DNA of 64,000 nt, from NCBI GenBank assembly GCA_022376465.1, contig JACDTU010000001.1:1054001-1118000 (forward strand), written 5' to 3'. A program made the position numbers and the translations under genes. The notes beneath the pieces are model-generated. The model was not told where the DNA came from, searched no databases, and saw only the letters and a list, made by a program, of their open reading frames with translations. Source of the DNA: Cubamyces lactineus. Its lineage: Eukaryota; Basidiomycota; Agaricomycetes; Polyporales; Polyporaceae. This document shows positions 13,571-25,200 of this stretch, piece after piece (positions within the stretch are counted from its first letter, which is position 1; every line of letters begins with the position of its first letter).

Positions 13571-13612
13571 GTGGTCGTTGGTCGCTGGTAGCTGGTCGGT
13601 GGTCGGTGGTAA
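13571..13612 (+). repeat. Imperfect TGGTCGG tandem repeat
   Basis: About six degenerate copies of a seven-base unit (tggtcgg/tggtcgt/tggtagc). The drift between copies suggests an older array than the one at 13055. Confidence 0.7.
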
Positions 13613-13700
13613 CTGCAATTGCGGCACGGCGGAAGCGACGTCCTGTATGATTCAAACCACTGCGCACGGTCTACCGCCAGCCACCACAGTCCCAGGATCA

Positions 13701-13726
13701 CATCGCATCGCATCGTATCGCATCGA
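13701..13726 (+). repeat. CATCG tandem repeat
   Basis: Five copies of catcg, one altered to tatcg. Non-coding as far as can be seen. Confidence 0.75.
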
Positions 13727-14583
13727 TCCTGTCCCGAGTGTCCTGACGGACGTCACGTCCTAATCCTAGACGAGGATCCGCGGTCGCCCAGAACGGATGT
13801 GAGCGACTACGACTACGGCTGCGACTGCGAGCCTGAAGGCCTGAAGGCGCCCGATCTGGCAACACACGTTGCAGTGCCAGGCCGGGAGCCCTTATCGCAG
13901 CGGTACGGTGGTAGTACCTTAGAGTGGTGAGAAGAGCGCCAAGCCGCAAGCGTATTCCTGGCTTCCTGGGACCAATACCACCACCACCAAAACCGATACT
14001 TATCCCGCCGAAGCTGAGCCTGTTTCGTTTCTCTGTGTCAGCTCTTCAGCCTTTAGATGATACCCTGGAGCCTTTCTGGTCGGCCAAGAGACGAGGCCGC
14101 AAGCCGAAGGCGGAGAAAGTGCGGGCCAGGTGACGCATGCACGGGAGGACGGCGACCTACCAGTTAACCTGCCGAGCCTCGCTGTACTGCGCGCGTGTGG
14201 TCTGACGAGGGTTGAGTGGGGGAGGGGGGCCTTGCACGGACGCACCTACATATCACCTATCACCTATCTTACCCTAGTCCTGTCCTGTCCAGCCGACGGG
14301 AGTGCGAGCTGTGCGTGTGCGCGGGAGATGAAGGAGACGGCCAAGATCCGGGCATTCGAGTTGGCTCGCTGCATGCGCCGCCTCGCGTCGTCAAATGCGC
14401 AAAGCAGTCGAAGAGGGACCGACCGTTCGGTGCGCGTGTATTCTGCCCGTTCGGCACCCGGCGAGCAGCGTAGTAGCAGCGAGTTATGTCTGCTGCAGCA
14501 TTCATCGCAGACGTCGCAGTCTGAGCGCGTCGCGTTTGAAGGGGAGCACGCACGAGCTCTTCCGGGAGAGCGTGACCCGTACA

Positions 14584-14603
14584 GAGTCTGGGTCTGGGTC
14601 TGG
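14584..14603 (+). repeat. GGGTCT tandem repeat
   Basis: Three copies of a six-base unit, followed by a related TGTCTGTGTC stretch. Too few copies to suggest a telomeric remnant. Confidence 0.6.
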
Positions 14604-14887
14604 ATTTGTGTCTGTGTCAGCAGCGCCGCCCGAAGAGGGAGGGCGCTTGATCGGAGGAGGAGAGTGGAGGCGATTTGAATTCGGAACAAGGGAGGCACTA
14701 GTGAAGCTCGCAATGTACGTAGTCAGCGAAGCACGACACCGGCGAGTAGTAGCGGTGGGGACGACTGACCCCGCTGCCGGCATAGTGACTTGGTGCTATC
14801 ATCTGCCACCATCCTAATTTGATCAACGCTGAACGCTGAACGCCCGAGGGCTTAACTGAGCTTGGCTTAGAATACCACACGCGCCGT

Positions 14888-14914
14888 GATACGTACGTGC
14901 GTACGTACGCACCC
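14888..14914 (+). repeat. Palindromic ACGTACGT-rich segment
   Basis: Repeated CGTACGT units read nearly the same on both strands and are followed by alternating CG/CA dinucleotides. It can fold on itself. No neighbouring gene start explains it. Confidence 0.5.
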
Positions 14915-16209
14915 GCGCGCACCTGGGCAAGGCAGGGCGTCAGAAGGCGTACGCGACGTCCGAGAATTGTGGGCGTATGGTAGCGGCGAGGATGCGAAGG
15001 GGGTGCGAGTGCGAGAGACTTGCGGGCGACGAGCACGGGTGCGGTTCGGTGCCGGGTAAGGAGAGCCGGATGGGAATAGGACGGCTGGATTAGGCAAGGA
15101 CGATGGCGAAAGTGATGCTCGCCGTGGGTGCGAAGGCTATGATCGCGCGTCCGCAGACGGCGGCGAGGACGAGCGGACGCGCGCGCTGAGCCAGCGCCGG
15201 TGGATCCTCTGTGGTCGCCACCGCGCAGAAGGCGGCGGGCGTAGGACGGGTATGTCGAGTCTAGAGAGAGCTGTAGGATCGATATCGGATGAGATCGGGG
15301 CGGGGGGACGGGGGAGGGGGGCGTGGGACGTACATGGGGCTGATGGGATTGGGCTTCTCTGTCTCGCGAGTCGCGCCGCAGCTGAGCTCAACACTGAATA
15401 TGCTTCTCCTGCTTCTGCTTCTGCTCCAGCCTCCCCCGGCTTCTCCTTCCCGCCCTCTGACGTCGCCACCGGCCCTATCGCCTCCCCCCGTCCTCCCCTT
15501 CCCTCTCCGGTCCATCCCTCTCCCTCTCTTGCCATTTCTCCCTTATGTTTCTCTTGCGTCCTCGTCGCTCGCGCGGGGGAGCGCACGCAGAGGATGCTGT
15601 AGTAGGCAGAGCAGCAAGGCAAGGCACAGCGTCGTCGGATGAACGGGCAATCATAGAAGGTACAGAAGGAAGCGGCGGTATCCTACTAAGCAATCGAAGC
15701 CTTGGTCCAGCCGGGAGCAGGGCACCGGGCCAAGCACACAAGGGCGAGGGTGGAAGATAGAGACGATGATGAATTCAAGAGGGCAGCAGACGTGCGTGCG
15801 CGTGCGTGCGACGTGGGGTGAGGGGCGTGCGACTGGGCATGGAACCGGAAGCCTATTACGTCTTCTTGACCACCAGGCGCGGAAGGAATCCGAAGTGCGG
15901 GCCTCTTGCTGCCTTCGCCGCCGCAACATGAAAGGCACAGCGGAGCCCTGCGCGGTTCGTCGAACGTCGAAACGTCGAACCTCGACGTCGACGGTCGAGG
16001 TTCGCCATCGGCCAATGGCATCGTCGCGAAGTCCTCGCCGAGACGCGGGCGTCGAGCTCCCTATCTGAGATAGCGCGAAGCGAGCGTGCGTGCGTACGTG
16101 CGTCCCGGTCTGAATATGTCCCAACGTCCCTGATACGACGGAGCGATGCGTGAGGAAGGCGGTAAAAGCGTACGATAGCCCAAAGTAGAATACATACAGA
16201 CTCCGAGCG

Positions 16210-16303
16210 GCAGCAGTAGCAGCGGCCGTAGCAGCAGCAGCAGCAGCAACAGCGGCGGCAGCGACGATGATGAGATGATGATGATGCAAGTGCAAGTGCA
16301 AGT
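16210..16303 (+). repeat. CAG, GATGAT and TGCAAG repeat block
   Basis: Three simple repeats lie in a row: imperfect CAG/GGC triplets, then ATG/GAT triplets, then three copies of tgcaag. The minus-strand reading gives only homopolymeric Leu/Ala/His frames, so a gene is unlikely. It sits roughly 600 bp beyond the 3' end of paralogue B. Confidence 0.7.
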
Positions 16304-16915
16304 CATAACCTGAGGTAGCGCGCAGACCAGCCACACCCTGTGTGGTATGTGGACTTGGTGTGTGTGTGCATGTGCGTAAAGTGGGAGAGTGAGAGAGAGA
16401 GACGGATCGATGGCGAGACCGGGATAGCCTAGATAATCGGATCGGGACGGACGACTGGTATCTGTGCGGGTGTCTGAACGGGTGGGTGCGTGAATGGGTG
16501 GGTGGGTGGATGGAGATTATGTTTTACAACTGCGGTGGCTGTGGAACGACGCGGCTTTTCAGTGAGCATGGACGCGAGAGCAAGAAGCATATAGAAAGAA
16601 AGCAAGACCCAAACCCGATGAAGACAGAAACAACGATAGAGAGAGATATGGGGGGTGGTGGAAGCGGAGTGTTTATATCACGGAGCATTGAGGGTGCACT
16701 GGGCCTGAGCGTGGGCGGGAGCGTTGGCGAGCGAGTGTTTCCGGGCCGCTGGAAGTGGACGAGAAAGCTGAGGCGCGATTGGCGGGAAACAGAGACGAGA
16801 GAGACAGATGGGGGCCGAGTGAGACTGAGAGTGTGAGAGAGGAGACAGCACTGCTGAGGGAAGAGTAGGAGATCCGAGTCGACGAGCTCGTCGCCCGGCC
16901 AAACCGCAAAAAGGT

Positions 16916-19517
16916 CTATACGAGCAGGAGGAGGTCCGCATTGCTCTCGCGCATGACCGCGCGCCAGTCGACGGGCCTAAAGTACCGCCCGGTGCCGCGC
17001 TCCGCGTCGCGGCGGTCCCACACCTCCTGCATGAGCCGCTTGACCTCGCCGATGTTCCCGACGGACTCCTGCTGCTGCGCCTCGAGCATCTCGAGCAGGA
17101 ACGCGCGCTGCCGCGGCTCGTCCGTCAGGCAGCCCCCGATGCAGATCCCGAACACAACGCTCCGCACGACGCTCCGGTGCAGCAGCGGCGCCTGCCGCGC
17201 CATCGGCACCCGCCGCAGCGCGTCGATCGTCTCCGTCACCGCGTTCATGATCTCCGGGCACGCGGGGTAGTCCCCCGAGAGCACCGTGTGCAGGTACACC
17301 CGCGCCGACGCGCGGAAGATGTCGTTCGTCAGCCGTCGCCGCTGCGCGACCTCGTTCTCCGTGAACACCCCGCCCCCGCCCCCGCCGCCTCCGCCTGCGT
17401 TCGAGGGCCCGTTGTTGCTGGGCCCCGGCTGCGCGTACATGGGCGTGACGTGGTGCTGCAGCGCCTGCGGGCCGTACATGCCCGGCTGGAGGGGCACGGC
17501 GAGGGGCTGCGGGGACGACGGCGCGAGGAGCGTGTCCTCGATCTCCTGGCCGCGGTGGACGAGGTCGGGGATGGAGAGCGTGCCGCGGCGGAGGTGGCTC
17601 TCCTTCCAGCACGCGAGGTTCGAGATCTCCGCGATCGCGAGCACGATCTTGTTCTCGCAGCCCATGACGGGGAGCATCGAGATCTCGGGCGAGTTCGCGG
17701 CGGGGTCGCCGATGTACGCGCCCTGCCCGCCAAAGAGCGCGCGGTACGTCTCGAGGAAGCGCGGCACCGTCTGCGTCGTCACGCTCGCGAGCACGTCGAA
17801 CCACATCGTCGTCTTGATGATGAACCGCGTGCTCTCCGAGCACTTCTTCAGCGCGTCCTCGGGCCCGTAGAAGCGCGTGTCGTTCAGCATCTTCTGCACG
17901 TACTGGCACGCGATGTCCAGCCACACCTCCCAGTTGCCCCGCCCGCCCGAGAAGAGGAAGCTCGAGACGATGTGCAGGCCCGCCATCGCGTCGCCCTCCG
18001 TGTACTGCGCCTGCCGCCCTAGGAGGTACGTCTGCACGCGGCTGTAGTGCTCGCTCGCGTCCATCGCCTGGTTCGGGTAGCTGATACACTGCAAGTGCAG
18101 TGCGGACAGCACGCATGCCGCGTCGCGCGCGTTCGAGCTCGTCTGGATGAGCTTGATCATGAAATCTCGGATCGACGAGTCGGCAAGCAGGTACTGGATC
18201 GGGAGGACGTTCGCGAGGTAGTGGTGGATGAGCCGGTTCTGGTCCCCGGGGATCGCCAGTCCGAAACCGTTCACCGTCATGGGCACATGCGGACCCTCTG
18301 GGCTGCCCGACGGGTCAAGGTCGTCATCCGAGAACGCGTTGGGGTCAACGTTGTACGACGCAGCCAGCTGGGAGTGCGGATGGTTGTAGTATGTCGTACA
18401 CGGGTACGACGGTGGGTATCCGCCGGTCGATATTGTCATCGCGGTCGAGGCGGCAGAATAGATTGAAGCACCAACAGGCCCTGCCAACAGAGGAGGGCAT
18501 TAATCATGATACATTCATAATACACTAATAACGGTACGGCGCCTTACAGGAGGAGGAAGCAGAAACTATGGAGGTAGGAGACTGTATCATAGAAGAAGGG
18601 GGCTGAGGCTGAGGCGGGGGCTGAGCGGCAGGAGGAGCAGTAGGGTTGTACATCATTTCGTGAACGTTCGGCAGCATCGGGTTCCGGTTCATTGCGGGAT
18701 CAGGACCCAGCTCCGGAATGGCAGGCTGCCAGTCTGCGAAAGTTCACTACCCAGCTCGGACACAAATGTAGGAGGGTACATACTGTGACCGTACTGCTGT
18801 TGCTCCGGAGGCATGGCAGCGTAGTGAGGGGTGCGCTCGAAGGAGGTGCCCATAGAGGCGTTGTGGGGAGGTCGAGGGCCTTCGCTGGAGGAGGTTGCTG
18901 AGAGGGTAGGGGTAGGAGGGCTCGAGGGGGATGTGTGGAGGTGGTCCACCAAGACGAGGACTGGGGGATCTGCCTCCGTCGTGCGAGGGCCAGAGCCAGA
19001 GTGGCCCTTGATCATGCCTTGCGAGGCAAGGAAAGACTTGATCTTCTCGCGTAGCTCGGTAACGCTATTGTTCTCCTGTGAATGACGACCAATAAACTTC
19101 AGTACTTTCCTCGAGACACGCGAAAGGCAACATACCCTCATCCAATCTGGACGCTTTGCGCCAAAGCCAAGACATTGTAGTCTGAGACGAACGCAGGTTT
19201 GGCATGCGCCATCTTCGTTTGGCTGCTCATCGCATTTCTGGAGGAGCGGGGATCGACGAGGACAGACGGTGGCGGGTGTGGGAAGAGGGGGGAAAGAGAC
19301 GCAGAAGAGAGACGATCGGGGTTAGACACGGCGCGGAAGAGGGTGATGAGCGCCTGGGCGAGGAGGGACGCACCTTCCGACGGATTCTGCAGGTGTAGCA
19401 GCCCGACTTAGCACGGACGGCGCCTTTTGGCTTGGGCGCTCCGGGCTTCTTTTGCGATCGGGCCTGCTGGGAGACGGAGGAGAGCTGCTTGCGAGGGCTG
19501 GAAGGAGCGTCGGGCAT
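16916..19517 (-). CDS. Zn(II)2Cys6 transcription factor, Fungal_trans_2 type (paralogue B)
   Basis: Predicted nuclear regulator of 762 aa. Exons on the minus strand: 19517-19374, 19237-19136, 19075-18784, 18733-18548 and 18480-16916. Zinc-cluster cysteines are residues 40, 43, 50, 60, 63 and 70 (C-X2-C-X6-C-X9-C-X2-C-X6-C), preceded by a Lys/Arg/Pro-rich N-terminus and followed by CLGFGAKRPDWMR and a short helical segment. A Pro/Gln/Ser-rich linker spans roughly residues 110-245; the large last exon encodes the C-terminal domain, which resembles Fungal_trans_2 (motifs SALHLQCIS, TRFIIKTTMWFDVL, AIAEISNLACWKESHLRRG). A run of nine glycines interrupts it. The closest relative in view is the gene at 1689-4885: introns after RRK and after DWMR are at the same places, so the two arose by duplication. 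The start is the only ATG giving the basic region. What it regulates cannot be told from sequence. Confidence 0.9.
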
Positions 19518-21595
19518 GAGCAGCGGTTGGGGGGATGTGTCTGGAATATATTTATTGGTGTAGGAGGCGGAGGAAGAGGACGGAGAGAGACGCGGAGGGG
19601 ACGAGGAGCACCAGTGGTGGGCGGTTGTTGGGAGAAGGCTGAGACGAGTGTCTATATGTACTCCTGGGCGCCGGGCAACAACCGTGCGACTTTCCTTTCT
19701 CTGAGCTCCTTTATTTTCCTCTGCTTACTCCCCTTATCTCCCTGGACCCCAGACACCTGCTAACCTTTCCACACGCGCCTACTGCCCTTCGTCGCCATAC
19801 ACAGCCTTATACCCCCATCACGTAACCCTTCTGTATTTATATTTTGCTCCATTATACTCCCTTGTCAGCGACAATTACGCGTTGCCGTCCTCTGTCCGCA
19901 TCCCTCACGTTTCTCCATTGCAGCTCTTTCCCTCTCAGCCTCAGCAAGAAAGCAGCAGGTAGCCGGCACAAGCGAAGCACAGCAGAGGTATAGAGAAGCC
20001 GCCGGAGAGGAGTCGGCGGCTGCGCCGCGGTGCCCGTGCCCGTGTTGCGGAGGAGGGGGGCCAGGTGGCAGCGCTCTGGAGAATGGAAGGAGCGCCCTCA
20101 AACTCTGTGGGCGAAGGGAGGAAAGGGCGAACCAGGGAGGCGGGACGGGCGTTTTCGTGCCGAACCGGTCGAGTGGTCATAAGGCTTGCCCGATAAAACG
20201 CAGAGCCGCTGAGATCGGATCCTTGTCATTCTCTTTTCTCAGGCACGCGATTAGCCGCCCGAGGCCGTCAGTCTAGGCTTCCATCGTTCTCTCGCCGTGC
20301 CCAGCTGGCGCCCGTGGTCCCAAGTATGGCCGTACGCATTCATTTCATTGTCTGCCCTCTCCAGTCGCCCTTGGTCACCTCCTCCACACTCACAATCCAA
20401 CTCGCCGACTGCGACTTCCTTTCTCACATCCGTTCCGAGTCACCTGCACCACGTCTTTCTTCAGTCTCTCGATCCTACCTCTCCCGCTCCCTGCCCGTCT
20501 TCTGGCCTCGGTTCCTCTGTCTCTGTCTCCAGTCTAGCTCAAACTCTCACTCTAGTCTCCCGGCCGACAGCAGGCGGACGTCGGACGCCCCCGGTACGAG
20601 CGAGGGCACGTTCGCAGGCGCCTTCAGTGAATGCTGTCACTCACCTGGCACGTCTCCCAGCTGCCTAGCTAGCTGTGCCTTCGCCCTCGAGCTATCGCCT
20701 TCCGGGCGTCCCTAACGCAGCACTATCGCCGCTCCCCCGGCCCAGTCGTCTGCACACCTGCCTCTTCCCGCCCCTCTCTTCTCCTCCACAGCGCTTACCT
20801 AAACCTACGACCGCCCTCGGATCCATCGTTCGGTCGCGATCAAGACATCTCCCTGACAGATGCCCATCCCCACATCCATACTAGCCCCCGCTTCCAGCCC
20901 GCCTCGAGGCGTTTACGTCTGCCCGCATTCGCCTCTCTGTCCCCTTGGGCCGTCCGTCCGGCTCATGTTCGTTGCGGCGTCTCGTAAGGACGCCCACCCT
21001 GGGCCCTCGCACTCAGACCGTACATGTGCACATGCTTGAGCTCGCCCCCCATCCCGCGCAGTCGAATCATCAGACTCGCGCTCTCGGAGCATTGGGCTAT
21101 TGTAATACATGCGCGTGCTATTTGCAACCTCGTCCGTCGTATGATCATCGTGCGTCGCGTCGCGAAGCACCCGCGCAATCGTCGACCCGGAGGTGCGTCG
21201 ATAGACCCACACACCGGGGTCGTCCTAGTGCGGGGCATGCATTTGCAATACTCTTCCTCCCGAAGTCGAACCTCGAACCCATCGGTATCGCCCCCAAAGT
21301 TCGAAGCCGGCCGTCGTCGTCGTATTGGTCTCGCATGACGCATCATCCAGCGGAGCCCGACTTCTCCCTAGGCCACCTTCTCCTTCCACCCTTCTCCTTC
21401 TTTCTCCCCTTCTCGCCGCGTTTCATCCGCCCAACGGTTACGCCCATCACCACCAACGCGCGCCACCGGACGACTCGGGCCCCAGGGTGGCGGCCGGGCA
21501 ATATAGTATGTACGCACTAGGACCAGCCACCGCCGCACCAGCAGCCGATAGACAACAGCCAACAGTGGTGTGCAGGTTGCCAACCAACGACAATA

Positions 21596-21645
21596 GCAAT
21601 GGCGACGACAACAATAACCACAATAACCACAACTCAATTTGAACA
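21596..21645 (+). repeat. CAA/ATAACC-rich simple repeat
   Basis: Imperfect repetition of acaataacc-like units. Read as protein it gives Asn/Asp runs, but it has no credible start, splice context or conservation. Confidence 0.55.
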
Positions 21646-22081
21646 ACGAAACGAAACTGCACTCAGTATCAACACCACCACCAACCACTCTCACCTGTCC
21701 AGCCACACGCCAAGGGGCGGAGAGAGAACAGCGCGCGCCCGGGAAGTCAGATCGCCGGCGCCCCCGATCGAGAGTCGTTGTTGCTCCCGAGTCTTCTTCC
21801 TCTTCCCCTGCGAGAGACGGCTCGGATATCCCACTCAATCCATGCTCGGCGCTCAATTTCTTGCGTCGATGCGGATGCGCCGGCGTGTATCCTCTCGGTG
21901 GCGCGTCCGTGCGGGGAGGCGGTCCTCGAAATTCGCACTGCGCGAAGCCCACCCGATGCGAGTGCGAGTGCGAGTGCGATGCATCTGGTACCGGTACAAT
22001 GTTGTTATATGACATCCTCCCTCGTCTCGTCTCGCCCCTGCCCGTACGTCCGCCTGATGAGAACCCAGAAGCGCGGTCATC

Positions 22082-22122
22082 GCAGCAGCAACAACAACAA
22101 CAACAGCAGCAGCAGCAGCACG
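22082..22122 (+). repeat. CAG/CAA triplet tract
   Basis: About thirteen CAG or CAA triplets, which in one frame would encode polyglutamine. The surrounding frame is Arg/Ser/Pro-rich and gives no recognisable protein, so it is listed as a microsatellite. Confidence 0.75.
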
Positions 22123-22256
22123 AACGCGCTCGCGACGGGCCCGTAGCCCCTGTTTTCCTCCCAGGCAGGCTCCCGCCGCCGCCGGGGCGTACGAGGGCGA
22201 GATGACGCGGTGCGGCCGTCGACATCGGGCCCGGGTGTGATCCTACTCGCAGAGCT

Positions 22257-22280
22257 CGAGATGGAGATGGAGATGGAGAT
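22257..22280 (+). repeat. GAGATG hexanucleotide repeat
   Basis: About four copies of a six-base unit (gagatg, written gatgga in another register). Non-coding as far as can be seen. Confidence 0.7.
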
Positions 22281-25200
22281 GCGCCTGCCTCCTGCGTACG
22301 ATTATTGATTATTTGTGTGTCATGTATCATGCATCGTGTACCGTACATCGTATAAGCATTCAAAGTGGCAATGACATTGACAATGGCGATTGACACACAC
22401 GCGCGCGCGCGAGTGCGATGACACTAGCGACACCCCGACACCTCGAGCTGTCGGAGAGGGAGGCCTTGGGGGTCTGACTCAACGGGCGCGGGAGCGAGAA
22501 GAGGACCGCGCGGCTGCGGTCACGCCGAAGATTGACGTTCCCCCGATACCGCTTCTCGCTGGACGTCGGACGTCGGACGCCCTCCGATGCGCATATATGC
22601 ACGAGTAAAGCAATGCTTGATAACGATGAAGGATGCATTTCGATGATGGGCTCCGAGCTCGAGTCCCCACGCCGAAGAGCTCCCCGCCGCTACTAACGCT
22701 GAGCCGAGGGATACACGGGCTCATCCCGTTTGCCGGTCGGAGCTGAGCGCTGCTGTCGAATCGACGTCCGAGACTCCGAGCCCTTGTATGTTGTCCCACT
22801 GCATACACGCTCGCCGACCCCGTGGGGGTCGGGTAATGCATTCGGGAAGGGATACCACCGCATCGTACTGTATCGCGTTGATCCCGAGCCGCAATGACTC
22901 GGACGAGCGCACCCAGCCGCCCGATCTCAATCCAACAGCAGATGGCGGCTGCACTGCGCAGGCATTGCATGTATGCGCGTCTTCGTCTTCTGCTTCGTCG
23001 GGACGAAGACGAGGATGGGATCGGGAACGTCAACGCCGGGCGCGACGTAGCGCTAAAAACCTCCCCCTCTCTCCGCCCTCCGGTCCGGGGAGAGAAGGTG
23101 CGCACGAGAAGCGCGCGCAGACCGAGTGAGACTCGGGCGGATGATCGTCGTCGACCGCGGGATTAGACGGCGTGGCTTGGAGGCCTGCGCGAACGCCGGG
23201 CTCAGGCGGGCGCCATTAAGACATATCCGTCAGCCACGCTCCCACTTCATTCGGCTCCTCAGGCTGTACAGGCTCAGCACAAGGGCACTGGGGCAGAGCC
23301 CGCGACGCGAGGCGCGAGACGGACCCACGCACGTACCGTGTGGCGCCGGAAGTAGAGCAGCTTCTTCTCGCCGCTGAGTACGAACTGTCTTTCGTGCCAG
23401 ACTGCCCCCCTGTGCCGTATTGATCCGTCCTATACGAGAGAATTATGCTGAGTTGGACGGTGACGACTCTGGGAATGCAAAGGTGATTTAGTGCTAGCGA
23501 AGGTGCATCGGATTCCGAGGACGCGAGCCATCGTGTGGAATACATCGATCAGGACGGTAAAGATGCACGGCGTTCGGTGTCCCGTGCTAGACTAGATGTT
23601 GCGACTTTCGGAGATGGGTGCAGCATCGACAGGATCCCGAGCCAGCAGCAGGGAAGCCGCAGGACTTCGCGAACTGCATGGAGTCGATGCCACACACCCC
23701 TCCGCAACCCCGCCCAGAAGGTACTGACGAAGATCATGGTCAAACATCTGTGCGCTCGGGGAGAGGCAGCACACTCGCAGTGCGCACGAGGACTTGTGTA
23801 TAACGTTAGGGGCGCCGTGTGCACCACAAACCGCCGCTTCTTCCATGTCTATCCGACATCGAGGGGGATCTGCACGGGAATCGAGATCGAGTGGGACACC
23901 GACGGGGCGCCGAGGGCGGGAAAGAAAGCGCGACTAGATCAAGTGCGGAGGCAGACGCGCAAAGACGGTACACCGACGTACCTTACACTGCTAGTAACTC
24001 TAAGTTGTTGGTGATTGTAAGAGCGGGAATGAGGACGCGTTTGAGACCTCACATTCCAGGTTTAAATAGCTCTCTGCCCGCCTCCAGCCCTCTAAGAGCC
24101 TGCGACGCTTACCATTGACTAAAGCAGGCTGGTATTTGGAAACATGTGTAGTTGGCGAAGAGTCTTGGCACTGCTCATGCGGCTGAGGCCAAAAGGGGGA
24201 CGTATTGGAGGCCGAACTGCATCCCAAAACACGTTCTGTACGCAAGCGGTAGTGGATCCTCGTCAGTCAGGACATCTTACCCTGAAAAGTTTGGGCATAT
24301 ACGTACAGATCCTCGCGATTTCCGATCAAAGACACATGGACTCTAAACGGACGACTCGGACATACTGAGAGATGCGGCAGAGATTATAGTAGGATAGATG
24401 AGTAGCCAAGTAAGCAGAGGACGTCCGAGAGATATTGAGCGAGGTTGCATCGTCCACCTTGGCCAGTGATGTGAGCGCTGGCGGAGCTGCGGAGATCCAA
24501 ACTTGAGCAGTGCGGCTACTGCTCAGAATTTGGTCTCAGATGGATCTCCGATCCCCGATCGTTGATCAATCGGGCGGACAGTGTCAACGACTCCGTGACT
24601 TCGCAAGTTCGAACAGCTCTACAGTCGCCCGCCCAACACAGCGCATTGTACAAGTTGTGTGTTGTTCACAGCACCTCCTTCCTTGCTTTCTCAGGTCAAT
24701 GACGCTTACTGGACATCTGCGCATGCAACTCATGCATCAAATACGGCGACCATCCACCTCAGCAATTTAATTACGGGACCGCGCCCAAGCTGCCATCTCA
24801 CTGTCCAGCCGATTTCGAGGATGCAATTGCTGGGAAATCGACCGCGGCATCAACGAACCCCTAACGCTCTAACTCATGAGCCGTCGTTCGCATTGACACC
24901 AGACTAATTTACGGCTACAAACAGGCGCATTATGCGAGATACGCGAGATACGCAAGGACTGCAACGCGGTTGAAACCAACAAACTAGCGTTTTCATCTCG
25001 ACCCCGGCCCCATCTCGTACGCTCCAGCGCTGCCTGGAGCGCGTCAACCCTCACGTCATCCGTTCGTTCGTGGACAACAGAGAGCCCATTCTGATTGTCT
25101 CGATGGGTTTACAGCTTCCCCTCTTTGCCGTAAAGCACTGGTGACTGTTCGGCTTCTGGTTTAGACTAGTAAGCCACTGTCCGCCCCCGAACACAATGCG

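Larger units (their letters stand above)
4886..16915. other. Long interval without a supportable gene
   Basis: About 12 kb separate the two regulators. Short frames occur on both strands, but none carries a motif I recognise, and the longer ones are low in complexity or overlap each other. Runs with slightly protein-like composition occur at 8312-8755 (minus), 9900-10035 (plus) and 12198-12599 (minus), none good enough to model. The part 13.0-16.4 kb is rich in short tandem repeats. Upstream control elements of the 1689-4885 gene should lie at its left end. Confidence 0.5.

Noticed and set aside
13055..13730. CRISPR-like array
   Set aside because: The repeats are 5-9 bases, directly adjacent and of different sequence, with no spacers; this is microsatellite DNA in a eukaryote.
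15651..16334. 227-codon minus-strand frame with His and Ala runs
   Set aside because: The length comes from simple repeats (CAG and GAT triplets); outside the repeats there is no recognisable protein.
17177..18022. 281-codon plus-strand frame and a 379-codon alternative minus-strand frame over the same DNA
   Set aside because: Both overlap the last exon of regulator B, are extremely Arg-rich and have no domain. The conserved frame is the one with the regulatory-domain motifs.
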